Notes under the pieces: generated by a model
Told to the model about the DNA's origin: nothing
Seen by the model: the letters and a program-made list of their open reading frames with translations, nothing else
Databases searched by the model: none
Assembly (NCBI RefSeq): GCF_002095575.1
Contig: NZ_MLJJ01000012.1
Span: 1 to 64,000, forward strand
DNA: 64,000 nt
Direction of reading: 5' to 3'
From: Pantoea septica
GTDB taxonomy: Bacteria > Pseudomonadota > Gammaproteobacteria > Enterobacterales > Enterobacteriaceae
Made by a program: the position numbers and the translations under genes
Shown here: piece by piece, positions 7,627 through 17,267 of the stretch
Layout: each line of letters opens with the position of its first letter
Position numbering within the stretch: position 1 is the stretch's first letter

Positions 7627-9561
7627 ATGTTCCAGGATAATCCGCTGCTCGCGCAGCTTAAAGAGAAGCTCCACGCGCAGACTCCCCGCGCAGAAGGTGT
7701 CGTTAAAGGCACCGAAAAAGGTTTCGGCTTCCTTGAAGTCGACGCGCAGAAAAGCTATTTCATTCCGCCGCCGCAGATGAAGAAAGTCATGCACGGCGAC
7801 CGGGTATCCGCCATCATCCACAGCGACAAAGATCGTGAAAGCGCCGAGCCTGAAACGCTGATCGAACCCTTTCTCAGCCGCTTTGTCGGCCGCGTGCAGA
7901 AGAAAGACGACCGTCTTTCCATCGTTCCGGACCATCCGCTGTTAAAAGACGCGATCCCCTGCCGTGCGGTGCGTGGCCTGAGCCATGATTTCCAGGCGGG
8001 CGACTGGGCCGTTGCCGAAATGCGCCGCCATCCGCTGAAAGGCGACCGCGGTTTCTACGCCGAACTGACCGAATTTATCGTTAAAGCCGACGATCATCTG
8101 GCGCCGTGGTGGGTTACCCTGTCGCGCCATAACCTGGAGCGCGAAGCGCCGCAGGTCGGCTTTGGCGAGATGGTGGACGAACAGCTGACGCGCGAGGATC
8201 TTACCGCGCTCGACTTCGTCACCATCGACAGCGCCAGCACCGAAGATATGGATGATGCGCTCTACGTCGAAGAGAACGCCGACGGCACGCTGCGTCTGAC
8301 TATCGCTATCGCCGATCCCACCGCCTACGTGCCGGAAGGCAGCGAGCTGGACAAGCTGGCGGCGCAGCGCGCCTTCACCAACTATCTGCCGGGCTTCAAT
8401 ATCCCGATGCTGCCGCGCGAACTCTCCGACGACGTCTGTTCGCTGCGTCCCAACGTGCGCCGCCCGGCGCTGGCCTGCCGCGTCACCGTGGCGCAGGATG
8501 GCTCGCTGGGCGACGACGTGCACTTCTTCGCCGCCTGGATCGAATCGAAAGCCAAGCTGGTCTATGACCAGGTGTCCGACTGGCTGGAGAACAGCGGCGA
8601 ATGGCAGCCGCAGAGCGAGGCGATCGCCCAGCAGATCCGTCTGCTGCACCGCATCTGCCTGGCGCGCAGCGAATGGCGTCAGAACCATGCGCTGGTGTTT
8701 AAAGATCGTCCGGATTACCGCTTTGTTCTCGGCGAGAAAGGCGAAGTGCTGGATATCGTCGCCGAGCCGCGCCGCATCGCCAACCGCATGGTGGAAGAGG
8801 CGATGATCCTCGCCAACGTCTGCGCCGGTAAGGTGCTGCGCGAGAAGCTGGGCTTCGGCGTCTATAACGTGCACACCGGCTTCGACGCCACCAACGCCGA
8901 GCAGGCCGCCGCCGTGCTGGCCAGCCACGGCGTCAACGTCGACGCCGCCGCCATCACCACGCTGGAAGGTTTCCGCCAGCTGCGCCGTCAGCTCGACGCG
9001 CAGCCGACGCAGTACCTCGACAGCCGCATCCGTCGCTTCCAGTCTTTCGCCGAGATCAGCACCGAGCCGGGTCCCCATTTCGGCCTGGGCCTGGAGGCGT
9101 ACGCCACCTGGACCTCGCCGATCCGTAAATCGGGCGACATGATCAACCATCGTCTGCTGAAAGCGATTATCCGCGGTGAGCAAGGTGCGCGTCCGGATGA
9201 GGCGCTGACGACGACCATGGGCGAGCGTCGTCGCCTGAACCGTATGGCGGAGCGCGACGTTGGCGACTGGCTCTACGCGCGCTGGCTGGCGCCGCACGCC
9301 GGCACCGACCGCAAGTTCAGCGCCGAGATTATCGACGTCTCGCGCGGCGGCATGCGCGTGCGCCTGCTGGAGAACGGCGCGGTCGCCTTTATTCCGGCGC
9401 CCTTAATCCACGCGGTGCGCGACGAACTGGTGTGTAGCCAGGAGAACGGCACCGTGCAGATCAAAGGCGAAGTCGCCTTCCGCGTGACCGACGTGATCGA
9501 CGTGACCATCGCCGAAGTGCGCATGGAAACGCGCAGCGTGGTGGCCCGCCCGGCCGTCTGA
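7627..9561 (+). CDS. rnb: Exoribonuclease II (RNase II)
   Basis: 644 residues, the standard RNase II length, starting [16 protein letters not shown] as in E. coli. Order: two cold-shock/OB domains (about 1-180), the RNB catalytic domain with the Mg-binding Asp cluster in [12 protein letters not shown] (about residues 200-211), and a C-terminal S1 domain. The signature [33 protein letters not shown] is split across about 480-515. It degrades single-stranded RNA 3' to 5' in the cytoplasm. Gene neighbour to the PAS-GGDEF-EAL gene as in E. coli, but the cstA-type pair is interposed. No strong SD is visible before the ATG. Confidence 0.97.
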   Translation: MFQDNPLLAQLKEKLHAQTPRAEGVVKGTEKGFGFLEVDAQKSYFIPPPQMKKVMHGDRVSAIIHSDKDRESAEPETLIEPFLSRFVGRVQKKDDRLSIVPDHPLLKDAIPCRAVRGLSHDFQAGDWAVAEMRRHPLKGDRGFYAELTEFIVKADDHLAPWWVTLSRHNLEREAPQVGFGEMVDEQLTREDLTALDFVTIDSASTEDMDDALYVEENADGTLRLTIAIADPTAYVPEGSELDKLAAQRAFTNYLPGFNIPMLPRELSDDVCSLRPNVRRPALACRVTVAQDGSLGDDVHFFAAWIESKAKLVYDQVSDWLENSGEWQPQSEAIAQQIRLLHRICLARSEWRQNHALVFKDRPDYRFVLGEKGEVLDIVAEPRRIANRMVEEAMILANVCAGKVLREKLGFGVYNVHTGFDATNAEQAAAVLASHGVNVDAAAITTLEGFRQLRRQLDAQPTQYLDSRIRRFQSFAEISTEPGPHFGLGLEAYATWTSPIRKSGDMINHRLLKAIIRGEQGARPDEALTTTMGERRRLNRMAERDVGDWLYARWLAPHAGTDRKFSAEIIDVSRGGMRVRLLENGAVAFIPAPLIHAVRDELVCSQENGTVQIKGEVAFRVTDVIDVTIAEVRMETRSVVARPAV

Positions 9562-9571
9562 GCATGAAAAG

Positions 9572-9602
9572 ATGCGGGATAATCGCTGTTATCCCGCATT
9601 TT
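9572..9602 (+). terminator. rnb terminator
   Basis: ATGCGGGATAA and TTATCCCGCAT form an 11-bp perfect stem with a 6-nt loop followed by TTTT, 10 bp after the rnb stop. Confidence 0.85.
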
Positions 9603-9742
9603 CACTTCTCTCTTTACACAAATGTTAAATTTGTTCCCCGCTTCACACTTCTCGACACATTAACTTTCACTTACATTCCATTACATTACCTTTGACTCGT
9701 TGTCTTTGAACGTCCCTTTCGGTTCATACAAGGAGTGAGGTC

Positions 9743-11809
9743 ATGAAGAACGTCAAAACCAGCGCCATCTGGTTAGCGGTGGCGTTAGTCGGCGCAGGCG
9801 CATTCGCCATGCTGGCGTTAAACCGCGGCGAGCACGTTAACGCCGTCTGGCTGGTGGTGGCTGCCGTCGCCTGCTACAGCATCGCCTATCGCTTTTACAG
9901 CCTGTTTATCGCCCGCAATATTTTCGAGCTGGACGATCGCCGCCGTACGCCCGCCGAGCGCTTCAACGACGGCCTCGACTATGTACCGACCAATAAATGG
10001 GTGCTGTTCGGCCATCACTTCGCCGCTATCGCCGGCGCCGGGCCGCTGGTCGGGCCGATTCTGGCGGCGCAGATGGGCTTTCTGCCCGGCACCATCTGGA
10101 TCCTCGTCGGCGTAATGCTGGCGGGCGCGGTGCAGGATTTCCTCGTGCTGTTTATCTCTACCCGCCGCGACGGCCGCTCGCTGGGCGAAATGGCGCGCCA
10201 GGAGCTGGGCGCCTTTGCCGGCGTGATTACCATGCTCGGCGCGCTCGGCGTGATGATCATCATCCTCTCCGCGCTGGCGCTGGTGGTGGTGAAAGCGCTG
10301 GCCAACTCGCCCTGGGGACTCTTTACCATCGCCGCGACCATTCCGATTGCGCTGCTGATGGGCGTCTATATGCGCTTTATCCGTCCCGGCAAGATCGCGG
10401 AGGTGTCGCTGATCGGCTTTGTGCTGATGATGGCGGCAATTATCTACGGCGGCAACGTGGCGCAGGATCCTTACTGGGGCCCCTTCTTTACCCTGAAAGG
10501 CACCTCGCTGACCTGGGTGCTGGTGATCTACGGCTTCGTCGCCTCGGTGCTGCCGGTCTGGCTGCTGCTGGCCCCGCGCGACTATCTCTCCACCTTCCTG
10601 AAAATCGGCGTGATCGTCGGGCTGGCGGTCGGCATCCTGTTCGCTATGCCGGAGATGAAGATGCCGGCGGTGACGCGCTTTATCGACGGCAGCGGCCCGG
10701 TCTTCTCTGGCCAGCTTTTCCCGTTCCTGTTCATCACCATCGCCTGCGGCGCCATTTCCGGATTCCATGCGCTGGTCTCCAGCGGCACCACGCCGAAGCT
10801 GGTGGAGCGTGAGAGCCATATCCGCTTTATCGGCTACGGCGCGATGCTGATGGAGTCTTTCGTCGCCATCATGGCGCTGATCTGCGCGTCGGTTATCGAT
10901 CCCGGCGTCTACTTCGCTATGAACTCCCCTGCGGCGCTGATCGGCACGACGGTAGAGAGCGCCTCGCAGGTGATTAACGGCTGGGGCTTCGTGGTGACGC
11001 CGGAGATGCTCTCGGGCATCGCGCGCGACGTCGGCGAGGCTTCGGTGCTGTCGCGGGCGGGCGGCGCGCCGACCTTCGCAGTGGGCATGGCGCATATCAT
11101 CACCGACGTCTTCAACAGCCGCGCGATGATGGCCTTCTGGTATCACTTCGCTATCCTGTTCGAAGCGCTGTTTATTCTGACCGCCGTGGACGCCGGCACG
11201 CGCGCCTGTCGCTTTATGGTGCAGGACCTGGTCGGCACCGTGGTGCCGTCACTGGCGAATAACCGCTCCTGGGCGGGCAATATGGCGGGCACGGCGGTCG
11301 CGGTCGCCGGCTGGGGCTTTTTCGTCTATCAGGGCGTCGTCGATCCGCTGGGCGGCATCAATACCCTGTGGCCGCTGTTCGGCATCGGCAACCAGATGCT
11401 CGCCTCGATGGCGCTGATCCTCGGCACCGTGGTGCTGTTTAAGATGAAGAAGCAGCGCTACGCCTGGGTGACGATTCTGCCGACCGTCTGGCTGTTTATC
11501 ACCTCGATGACGGCGGGCTGGCAGAAGATTTTCCATGAGAAGCCCTCTATCGGTTTTCTGGCGCAGGCGAACAAGTTCCGCAAAGGCATCGACGAAGGCG
11601 TGATTATCGCCCCGGCGAAGAGCGTGGCGGATATGCAAACCATCGTGTTCAGCAACCAGATTAACGCCGTGCTGTGCGGCTTCTTTATGCTGGTGGCGGT
11701 CACCATGCTGATCGCCGCCTTCTTCGTGATCCGCCGCGCCCTGCGCAGCAACGTGCCGACCACGCACGAAGCGGAGCCGTCGCTGCGTAAGGAGGTTCAT
11801 CATGTCTGA
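9743..11809 (+). CDS. cstA: CstA-family carbon-starvation transporter (peptide/pyruvate)
   Basis: 688 residues with many membrane spans. Family signatures: NDGLDYVPTNKWVLFGHHFAAIAGAGPLVGP is present in pieces at about 75-105, then SGFHALVSSGTTPK and DPGVYFAMNSP, and VDPLGGINTLWPLFGIGNQMLA. CstA and its paralogue BtsT (YjiY) import peptides or pyruvate when carbon is scarce, coupled to protons. Both paralogues are followed by a small DUF466 gene, as here (8-bp overlap), so cstA versus btsT cannot be settled without a tree. AAGGAG precedes the ATG. No BtsSR-type two-component genes are nearby, which slightly favours cstA. Confidence 0.88.
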   Translation: MKNVKTSAIWLAVALVGAGAFAMLALNRGEHVNAVWLVVAAVACYSIAYRFYSLFIARNIFELDDRRRTPAERFNDGLDYVPTNKWVLFGHHFAAIAGAGPLVGPILAAQMGFLPGTIWILVGVMLAGAVQDFLVLFISTRRDGRSLGEMARQELGAFAGVITMLGALGVMIIILSALALVVVKALANSPWGLFTIAATIPIALLMGVYMRFIRPGKIAEVSLIGFVLMMAAIIYGGNVAQDPYWGPFFTLKGTSLTWVLVIYGFVASVLPVWLLLAPRDYLSTFLKIGVIVGLAVGILFAMPEMKMPAVTRFIDGSGPVFSGQLFPFLFITIACGAISGFHALVSSGTTPKLVERESHIRFIGYGAMLMESFVAIMALICASVIDPGVYFAMNSPAALIGTTVESASQVINGWGFVVTPEMLSGIARDVGEASVLSRAGGAPTFAVGMAHIITDVFNSRAMMAFWYHFAILFEALFILTAVDAGTRACRFMVQDLVGTVVPSLANNRSWAGNMAGTAVAVAGWGFFVYQGVVDPLGGINTLWPLFGIGNQMLASMALILGTVVLFKMKKQRYAWVTILPTVWLFITSMTAGWQKIFHEKPSIGFLAQANKFRKGIDEGVIIAPAKSVADMQTIVFSNQINAVLCGFFMLVAVTMLIAAFFVIRRALRSNVPTTHEAEPSLRKEVHHV

Positions 11810-12086
11810 TGCGATTCGCCGCGCCGTCCGTCCGGCGCGCCTCGACACCATTACCCGCTGCCGCCCGCTCGACGCCCCCAGGCGCTTTAGCTGGCGAACG
11901 CTGTGGCGCGGCGTGCAGCAAAGTTTTCGTCTGATGGTGGGCGTGCAGGATTATCAAAATTATCTTCAGCATATGCAGCGTCAACACCCGGACCTGACCC
12001 CGATGAGCGAGCGCGATTTTCATCGTTACTGTCTTGATGCCCGGTTCCCCAGTCAGGCAGGCAAGCTGGGAAAATGTCCTTGTTAA
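11802..12086 (+). CDS. DUF466 (YbdD/YjiX-family) partner of the CstA transporter
   Basis: 94 residues. The C-terminal half (GVQDYQNYLQHMQRQHPDLTPMSERDFHRYC) matches YbdD/YjiX, which are only about 65-67 residues; this copy has about 30 extra basic, Arg/Pro-rich residues at the N-terminus. AGGAGG at 11789 and an 8-bp overlap with cstA support this start and translational coupling. YbdD-like proteins are needed for CstA/BtsT transport activity. The usual Cys-Cys C-terminus is reduced to KCPC. Confidence 0.85.
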   Translation: MSDAIRRAVRPARLDTITRCRPLDAPRRFSWRTLWRGVQQSFRLMVGVQDYQNYLQHMQRQHPDLTPMSERDFHRYCLDARFPSQAGKLGKCPC

Positions 12087-12098
12087 GCAGGCAAATCG

Positions 12099-12121
12099 GC
12101 CCCGCGACGCGGGGCTTTTTT
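12099..12121 (+). terminator. terminator of the cstA-ybdD operon
   Basis: GCCCCGC-GAC-GCGGGGC hairpin followed by six T, 12 bp after the DUF466 stop. Confidence 0.85.
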
Positions 12122-12245
12122 GTGCCATTCTTTATCAGACCGGAAAATATATTTGGCTGGCATCTTGTGCTGAAGTGAGATGCCGAATACTGTTGATAAA
12201 ATAATGAGATAACGCCAGTAGAGCACTCCCCCGGAGGACCTTTCC

Positions 12246-14231
12246 ATGACCGATGAACAAGGGCAAACGTTGCTGTATACCTTGTTTGGCACGACCAGCC
12301 CTCATTGGCGCCTGACCACCGACAGCGACGCCCTGCATTTTGCAGAGGATGAAAACGCGCACACCAACATCGCCGTTGCGCTGACGCCCGCGCAGGCCAG
12401 CCTGTTGCGCGCCATGCCGGTGATCACCTCCAGCGTGAACCTGACGCTGCCGCTGCACGGCACGCCGGTGCCGATGCATTTCGTCGGCCGCAAGGTAAAC
12501 CAGTCGAGCTGGGCCGGCACCGCCTCCGCGTGGGGCGATACCTCCGCCGTCGCGCGCGACCTGACGCTGGGGCTTTCGTTTGCCGAACAGGTGGTCTCAG
12601 AAGCCAACTCGGTGATCGTGATTGTCGATCAGCGCGGCAATATTCAGCGCTTCAACCGCCTCAGCGAGGAGTACACCGGCCTCAACGAGCACGAGGTGAT
12701 CGGCCGCAACGTTTTCCAGCTGTTTATGACCAAACAGGAAGCGGCCGCCTCGCGCCGCAACATCGCCGGTTTCTTTCGCGACGGCAATTCCTATGAGGTG
12801 GAACGCTGGGTGAAGACCCGTAAGGGCCAGCGACTCTTTCTGTTTCGTAATAAGTTCGTTCACAGCGGTAGCGGGAAAAATGAAATTTTCCTCATCTGTT
12901 CCGGAACGGACATAACCGAGGAGCGACGGGCTCAGGAGCGCCTGCGGGTGATGGCGAACACCGATACCGTGACCGGTTTGCCTAATCGCAACGCGATCCA
13001 CCAGCAAATTAGCCTGGCGCTGGAGCTGGCGAAAGAGGATGAGACCGGCGTGGTCTACCTCGATCTCGATAATTTCAAGAAGGTGAACGACGCCTACGGC
13101 CATATGTTCGGCGATCAGCTGCTGCAGGCGGTGTCGCTGGCGATCCTTAGCTGTCTGGGGAAAGACCAGACGCTGGCGCGCCTCGGCGGCGACGAGTTCG
13201 TGGTGCTGGCGGAGCATACCAGCCAGGCGGCGCTGGAGGCGATGGCGTCGCGCATTCTCGAGCGCCTGCGCCAGCCCTTTCGCATCGGCCTGATTGAGGT
13301 CTACAGCGGCTGCTCTATCGGCATCGCGCTGGCGCCGCTGCACGGCGAAGATCGCGAGAGCCTGATTCGCAACGCCGATACCGCGATGTATCACGCCAAA
13401 GAGAACGGGCGCGGCAAGTTCTGCGTCTTCGCCGCTGAAATGAATCAGCGCGTATTTGAGTATCTCTGGCTCGACACCAACCTGCGCAAGGCGCTCGATC
13501 AGGATCACCTGACGGTGTTCTATCAGCCGAAGCTCGACAGCGACGGCGTGGTGCGCAGCGCGGAAGCGCTGGTGCGCTGGAATTCGCCGGAGCGCGGCAT
13601 GGTTTCGCCCGCCGACTTTATTCCCTATGCCGAAGAGTCGGGGCTGATTGTGCCGCTCGGGCGCTGGGTTATGCTGACCGTGCTGCGGCAGATTCTGGCC
13701 TGGCGCGAAGAAGGCATTCATCTACGCGTGGCGGTCAACGTCTCGGCGCGGCAGCTGATCGACCAGAGCATCTACAGCGATCTTAAGCTGGCGCTGATGG
13801 ACAGCGGGCTGACCGAGTGTCCGATCGATATCGAGCTGACCGAAAGCTGCCTGATTGAAAACGAAGCGCAGGCGCTGACCCTGATGAAGCAGTTCCAGGA
13901 GCTGGGCGCGCAGGTGCATCTCGACGATTTCGGCACGGGCTACTCTTCGCTGTCGCAGCTGGCACGCGTGCCGATCAACGCTATCAAGCTCGATCAAAGT
14001 TTTATTCGCAATATTAACGAGCAGCCGGTCTCTCAGTCGCTGGTGCGCGCTATTGTCGCCGTCGCTAAGGCGCTGACGCTGGAAGTCATCGCCGAGGGCA
14101 TTGAGACGAAAGCGGAAGAAGAATTTGTTCTCCTCAACGGCGTGGACGGGCGTCAGGGCTATTTCTACGCAAAACCAATGCCCGCAGAACAGTTCGGGCA
14201 TTGGCTGGCTAAGCATCCTGCCCGCGTTTAA
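12246..14231 (+). CDS. rpfR: RpfR-type DSF receptor / cyclic-di-GMP phosphodiesterase (YciR/PdeR homologue)
   Basis: 661 residues, the length of E. coli YciR/PdeR. Domains: N-terminal RpfF-interaction-like region (about 1-100), PAS domain (about 110-225; FNRLSEEYTGLNEHEVIG), GGDEF (intact GGDEF at 314-318) and EAL (EAL at 440-442, DDFGTGYSS at 560-568, KLDQSF at 581-586), all with key residues. In Burkholderia and Cronobacter, RpfR binds cis-2-unsaturated fatty acid through PAS and then lowers c-di-GMP. The rpfF gene lies only 12 bp away, convergent, which is why I prefer RpfR over plain PdeR. Position after rnb matches E. coli yciR. CCGGAGG precedes the ATG. Cytoplasmic. Confidence 0.88.
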   Translation: MTDEQGQTLLYTLFGTTSPHWRLTTDSDALHFAEDENAHTNIAVALTPAQASLLRAMPVITSSVNLTLPLHGTPVPMHFVGRKVNQSSWAGTASAWGDTSAVARDLTLGLSFAEQVVSEANSVIVIVDQRGNIQRFNRLSEEYTGLNEHEVIGRNVFQLFMTKQEAAASRRNIAGFFRDGNSYEVERWVKTRKGQRLFLFRNKFVHSGSGKNEIFLICSGTDITEERRAQERLRVMANTDTVTGLPNRNAIHQQISLALELAKEDETGVVYLDLDNFKKVNDAYGHMFGDQLLQAVSLAILSCLGKDQTLARLGGDEFVVLAEHTSQAALEAMASRILERLRQPFRIGLIEVYSGCSIGIALAPLHGEDRESLIRNADTAMYHAKENGRGKFCVFAAEMNQRVFEYLWLDTNLRKALDQDHLTVFYQPKLDSDGVVRSAEALVRWNSPERGMVSPADFIPYAEESGLIVPLGRWVMLTVLRQILAWREEGIHLRVAVNVSARQLIDQSIYSDLKLALMDSGLTECPIDIELTESCLIENEAQALTLMKQFQELGAQVHLDDFGTGYSSLSQLARVPINAIKLDQSFIRNINEQPVSQSLVRAIVAVAKALTLEVIAEGIETKAEEEFVLLNGVDGRQGYFYAKPMPAEQFGHWLAKHPARV

Positions 14232-14243
14232 AACTCCGCGTTA

Positions 14244-15110
14244 TTAGCCCGCTTTACGCAAGGATGCGCTATGGCGGTTTTGTAACTGCACCAGACGTTC
14301 CATATAGGCGATGTCTTTCGGTTCCAGCGTAAAGGCATAATCGACCCAGTCCTCAGTGATATCCATCAGCTCGGCGCGCGAGAGTTGCAGAACGCGCTGG
14401 CGCGCCTTCAACATAGCGCGCACGCCGTTCAGCTTCGGCCGCAGCGTATCGATAAAGGTGCGCGTGCAGCGGTAGCTTTCGCCGGGCTGGAACACCTTAT
14501 CCACCAGGCCGCGCGTCTCATACCATTCGGCGCTGTGCGACTCCCCTTCGCATATCAGCTCTTCCGCCAGCTTCATTCCGGCCCGACGCGCCACTAAAGA
14601 GTAGCCGCCCATACCGGGGAACAGGTTGAAAGCGATCTCCGGGAAGCCGAGCCGCGCATTGTTTTGCGCCAGGATAAAGTGGTGCGCCAGCGCAGCCTCG
14701 AAGCCGCCGCCTAACGCGCTGCCTTCAATCATCGCAATGGTGACCGCGCCGGTGTCGAAGCCGCGCGCCGCCGAGTGAATGCAGTCGACGCAGGCCCGCG
14801 CATAGGCGCGCAGCGCCTCGCGCCGGTTGTTGCGAATGCACTCGACGAAGAAGCGCAGATCGCCGCCCGCGTTGAACATCTGCGGCACCAGCGAGCCGGT
14901 GACCCAGAAATCGATCGGCAGACCGGAACGCTGGGCCGCATAGCTCAGGTTCATGATCTCCTCGATTAATTCATGGTTGAAGCTGGGGCGCGGCTGCGCC
15001 CGCAGCATCATCCACATGGTGCGGCGGCCCTCTTCGTAGTACGCGGCAAGCTGGGTGGTCTGTCCCACTTCGGTGAACAGTCGGCAGGTTGGTTGGTTAA
15101 TTACTGTCAT
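14244..15110 (-). CDS. rpfF: RpfF-type DSF synthase (crotonase fold)
   Basis: 288 residues of enoyl-CoA hydratase fold, the RpfF length. RpfF makes cis-2-unsaturated fatty acid signals from acyl-ACP, using two glutamates: here Glu138 (GGGFEAAL) and Glu158 (GFPEIAFN), 20 residues apart exactly as Glu141/Glu161 of Xanthomonas RpfF. The oxyanion-hole segments (VTGSLVPQMFNAGGDL and ALGGGFEAA) are present. The gene is convergent with rpfR with only 12 bp between stops, so their mRNAs must overlap. GGATGAGACG lies upstream of the ATG. No E. coli counterpart at this locus. Confidence 0.9.
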   Translation of the reverse strand: MTVINQPTCRLFTEVGQTTQLAAYYEEGRRTMWMMLRAQPRPSFNHELIEEIMNLSYAAQRSGLPIDFWVTGSLVPQMFNAGGDLRFFVECIRNNRREALRAYARACVDCIHSAARGFDTGAVTIAMIEGSALGGGFEAALAHHFILAQNNARLGFPEIAFNLFPGMGGYSLVARRAGMKLAEELICEGESHSAEWYETRGLVDKVFQPGESYRCTRTFIDTLRPKLNGVRAMLKARQRVLQLSRAELMDITEDWVDYAFTLEPKDIAYMERLVQLQNRHSASLRKAG

Positions 15111-15214
15111 CGTCTCATCCTCTGTTTATTTGATGCGTTAAACGCCACATCAGCGTAATGCAGAGAGAGGCCAGACCAAATGAGAGTTTGATTTATAAAG
15201 TAAAATCCAGAGAT

Positions 15215-15238
15215 ATCCCCGACTTAGCGGTCGGGGAT
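15215..15238 (-). terminator. hairpin downstream of kdgT
   Basis: ATCCCCGAC and GTCGGGGAT pair perfectly around a 6-nt loop 13 bp beyond the kdgT stop. No clear T-run on the minus strand, so it may stabilise the mRNA end instead of terminating alone. Confidence 0.55.
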
Positions 15239-15250
15239 GCTTAAGCGGGG

Positions 15251-16234
15251 TTACTTAATTGCCGCGCGCTGGCCAACCGCAACGCGAGAACGCTTAACGC
15301 GTTTTGAATAGACAGCAGTTATCACTGGTACCAGCACGGAGGTAACAATCACCGATGTCGCCACCAGCGCGGTGGCGGCTGGCGCAACCGGTTTAAACTG
15401 CGGCAGCATTTCCGCTATCAGCACCGGCGTTGCCACCGCTGCGCCCGCCGTGCTCGATGCGGCGATGCCCGCGGTGCCGTCGCCGCCGCCAATCAGCCGG
15501 TCGGCGATAATCAGCGGAATGCCGGTAATGACGATAACCGCCACGCCCAGCAGAATGCCCAGCAGGCCAGTTTGCGCGATCACCCTGAGGTCGATGGTGT
15601 TGCCCAGCGCGAAGGCGAAGAAGGGAATTAGCGTGTGCACCGCTTTGCCGAAAAACTCCCGCAGTTCCGGATCCAGATTGCCGAGGCCAAAGCCGATCAG
15701 GAACGGCAAGACCGCGCCGACGAAGACGTGCGGTTCAAAAGAGGCGATGCCGGCCGTGCCGAGGATGACCATGGTCATCAGCGGGCCTGACTCCAGCGAC
15801 ATCAGCACAAAAGCGCCCGCCTCTTCTTTGCTGCCGTACTGCTGCATGATCGAGGCGTAGAGGCCGCCGTTGGTCATATCCATCGCCGCCACCAGCGCCA
15901 GCGTCGACAGCCCGGCGAACATGCCGACCTCGACGCCGTTCTCCGGCACGAGGCGGGACGCGATCGCCGCCACGAGCCAGGCCACCGCGATTTTAGTGAT
16001 TACCAGCGTGCCCGACTTACGCAGGACCGCGCCGGTGGCGCTCAGCTTGATAGAGGCGCCCATACAGAAGAACCAGACGGCGAGGATCGGCACCGTCCCG
16101 GTCATCAGGCCATTGCTGAAGGAGCCCAGGTATTTGCCGGCCCCGGGCGTCAGCGTGTGGCAAAGCGCGCCGAGAAAGAGCGGAATGAGCATCATGCCGC
16201 CAGGAATTTTATCGATAGCACGTTTGATATGCAT
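15251..16234 (-). CDS. kdgT: 2-keto-3-deoxygluconate permease
   Basis: 327 residues, about ten membrane spans, KdgT family. It opens [19 protein letters not shown], and has [27 protein letters not shown] and [11 protein letters not shown], all typical of KdgT. It imports KDG, a pectin/hexuronate breakdown product, by proton symport at the inner membrane. An excellent KdgR operator lies about 105-125 bp upstream of the ATG. No kdgK or kdgA nearby, so the catabolic enzymes must be elsewhere. GGTGATC precedes the ATG. Confidence 0.95.
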   Translation of the reverse strand: MHIKRAIDKIPGGMMLIPLFLGALCHTLTPGAGKYLGSFSNGLMTGTVPILAVWFFCMGASIKLSATGAVLRKSGTLVITKIAVAWLVAAIASRLVPENGVEVGMFAGLSTLALVAAMDMTNGGLYASIMQQYGSKEEAGAFVLMSLESGPLMTMVILGTAGIASFEPHVFVGAVLPFLIGFGLGNLDPELREFFGKAVHTLIPFFAFALGNTIDLRVIAQTGLLGILLGVAVIVITGIPLIIADRLIGGGDGTAGIAASSTAGAAVATPVLIAEMLPQFKPVAPAATALVATSVIVTSVLVPVITAVYSKRVKRSRVAVGQRAAIK

Positions 16235-16336
16235 AACAGATCACCTTTGCTGTCCAGAGGGAGGTGCGTTTTTATGCCCGAGGGCGTGACAGCAAAGTAC
16301 GGGTGGCAGCGAGGGAAAACAGTGATCGCATCGTAA

Positions 16337-16357
16337 AAATGAAACGCTGTTTTATTT
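16337..16357. promoter_or_regulatory. KdgR operator upstream of kdgT
   Basis: Left half AAATGAAAC, then a 3-bp centre, right half GTTTTATTT. The published KdgR consensus is AAATGAAACANTGTTTCATTT; the site differs at about two positions. KdgR represses pectin/KDG genes until KDG binds. Its placement upstream of a KDG permease makes a true operator very likely. Confidence 0.8.
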
Positions 16358-16407
16358 TTACCTGCCGGTATGTTTCGTTATTTTGATCGGCGTCGCCATA
16401 CCAGAGA

Positions 16408-16430
16408 AACCGCTAAGTGGATTAGCGGTT
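16408..16430. repeat. 9-bp stem-loop between kdgT and araD
   Basis: AACCGCTAA and TTAGCGGTT with a 5-nt loop, extended outside by AGAG/CTCT. No T-run. Possibly part of the end of the araD transcript. Confidence 0.5.
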
Positions 16431-16439
16431 GTTCTCTAT

Positions 16440-16526
16440 ACACGCAGGCGGCATCAACCGAAGGCAAAGTAGTGTCGTTTCCCTTAGTGCGAAACGCCTT
16501 ACCCTTCGGTGATGACGCCTGCGTGT
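16440..16526. repeat. large imperfect palindrome between kdgT and araD
   Basis: Arms 16440-16464 and 16502-16526. The outer 11 bp (ACACGCAGGCG/CGCCTGCGTGT) pair perfectly; after one mismatch, five and seven further pairs form with one bulged base. The loop is about 37 nt and can form a small GTTTC/GAAAC hairpin. It resembles a folded RNA or a repeated extragenic palindrome rather than a simple terminator. Role unknown. Confidence 0.55.
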
Positions 16527-16565
16527 TGATGCGTGCGTCATCCTTAACCTCGCTGGCGCAGCGAA

Positions 16566-17267
16566 TTACTCTTTTTGGCCATACCAGGCGTTTTTGCCGT
16601 GCTTGCGCAAATAGTGCAGGTCGAGCAGCGTCTGATTGATGGGCGGCAGATCGGCGCGCAGCTGCGGGCTGAACAGCCCCATATAAGCCACCTCTTCCAG
16701 TACCACTGCGCTGTGCACCGCCGCATGGGCGTCGCGTCCCCAGGCGAACGGCCCGTGAGAGTTCACCAGCACCGCCGGGATGGCGCTGGGCGAGAGATCG
16801 CGCTGGGCGAAGGTCTCGATAATCACGCCGCCGGTATTCCACTCGTAGTCGTGCTGAATTTCGTCATCGCGCATGGCGCGGGTACAGGGGATTTCGCCAT
16901 AAAAATCGTCTGCGTGCGTGGTGCCCCAGGCCGGGATCGCGCGGCCAGCCTGCGCCCATATGGTGGCGTGGCGCGAATGGGTATGCACGATGCCGCCCAC
17001 CTCCGGCCAGGCCAGATAGAGCGCGCGATGGGTGGCGGTATCGGATGAAGGACGCTTGTTTCCCTCGACAACCTCGCCGCTGGCGAGATCGACCACCACC
17101 ATATCGTCGCGCTGCATGCTGGCGTAGCTGACGCCCGAAGGCTTGATCACCAGTAAACCCTGTTCGCGATCCACCGCGCTAACGTTGCCCCAGGTAAAGG
17201 TCACAAGGTTGTAGCGCGGCAAATCCAGGTTCGCTTCCAGAACCTGCTGTTTGAGTTGTTCCAGCAT
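16566..17267 (-). CDS. araD: L-ribulose-5-phosphate 4-epimerase
   Basis: 233 residues (AraD is 231). Opens [20 protein letters not shown], very like E. coli AraD. Class-II-aldolase metal ligands are in [12 protein letters not shown] (His-x-His) and the NSHGPFAWG His. The signature [16 protein letters not shown] is present. It converts L-ribulose-5-P to D-xylulose-5-P. It stands alone with no araBA or araC, so it is either a scattered pentose gene or serves an ascorbate/xylulose-type route like UlaF or SgbE; sequence favours AraD. AGGAG lies 7 bp before the ATG. Confidence 0.9.
   Translation of the reverse strand: MLEQLKQQVLEANLDLPRYNLVTFTWGNVSAVDREQGLLVIKPSGVSYASMQRDDMVVVDLASGEVVEGNKRPSSDTATHRALYLAWPEVGGIVHTHSRHATIWAQAGRAIPAWGTTHADDFYGEIPCTRAMRDDEIQHDYEWNTGGVIIETFAQRDLSPSAIPAVLVNSHGPFAWGRDAHAAVHSAVVLEEVAYMGLFSPQLRADLPPINQTLLDLHYLRKHGKNAWYGQKE

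Noticed and set aside
7942..9297. 451-codon open frame antisense to rnb
   Set aside because: Shadow frame caused by codon bias of rnb.
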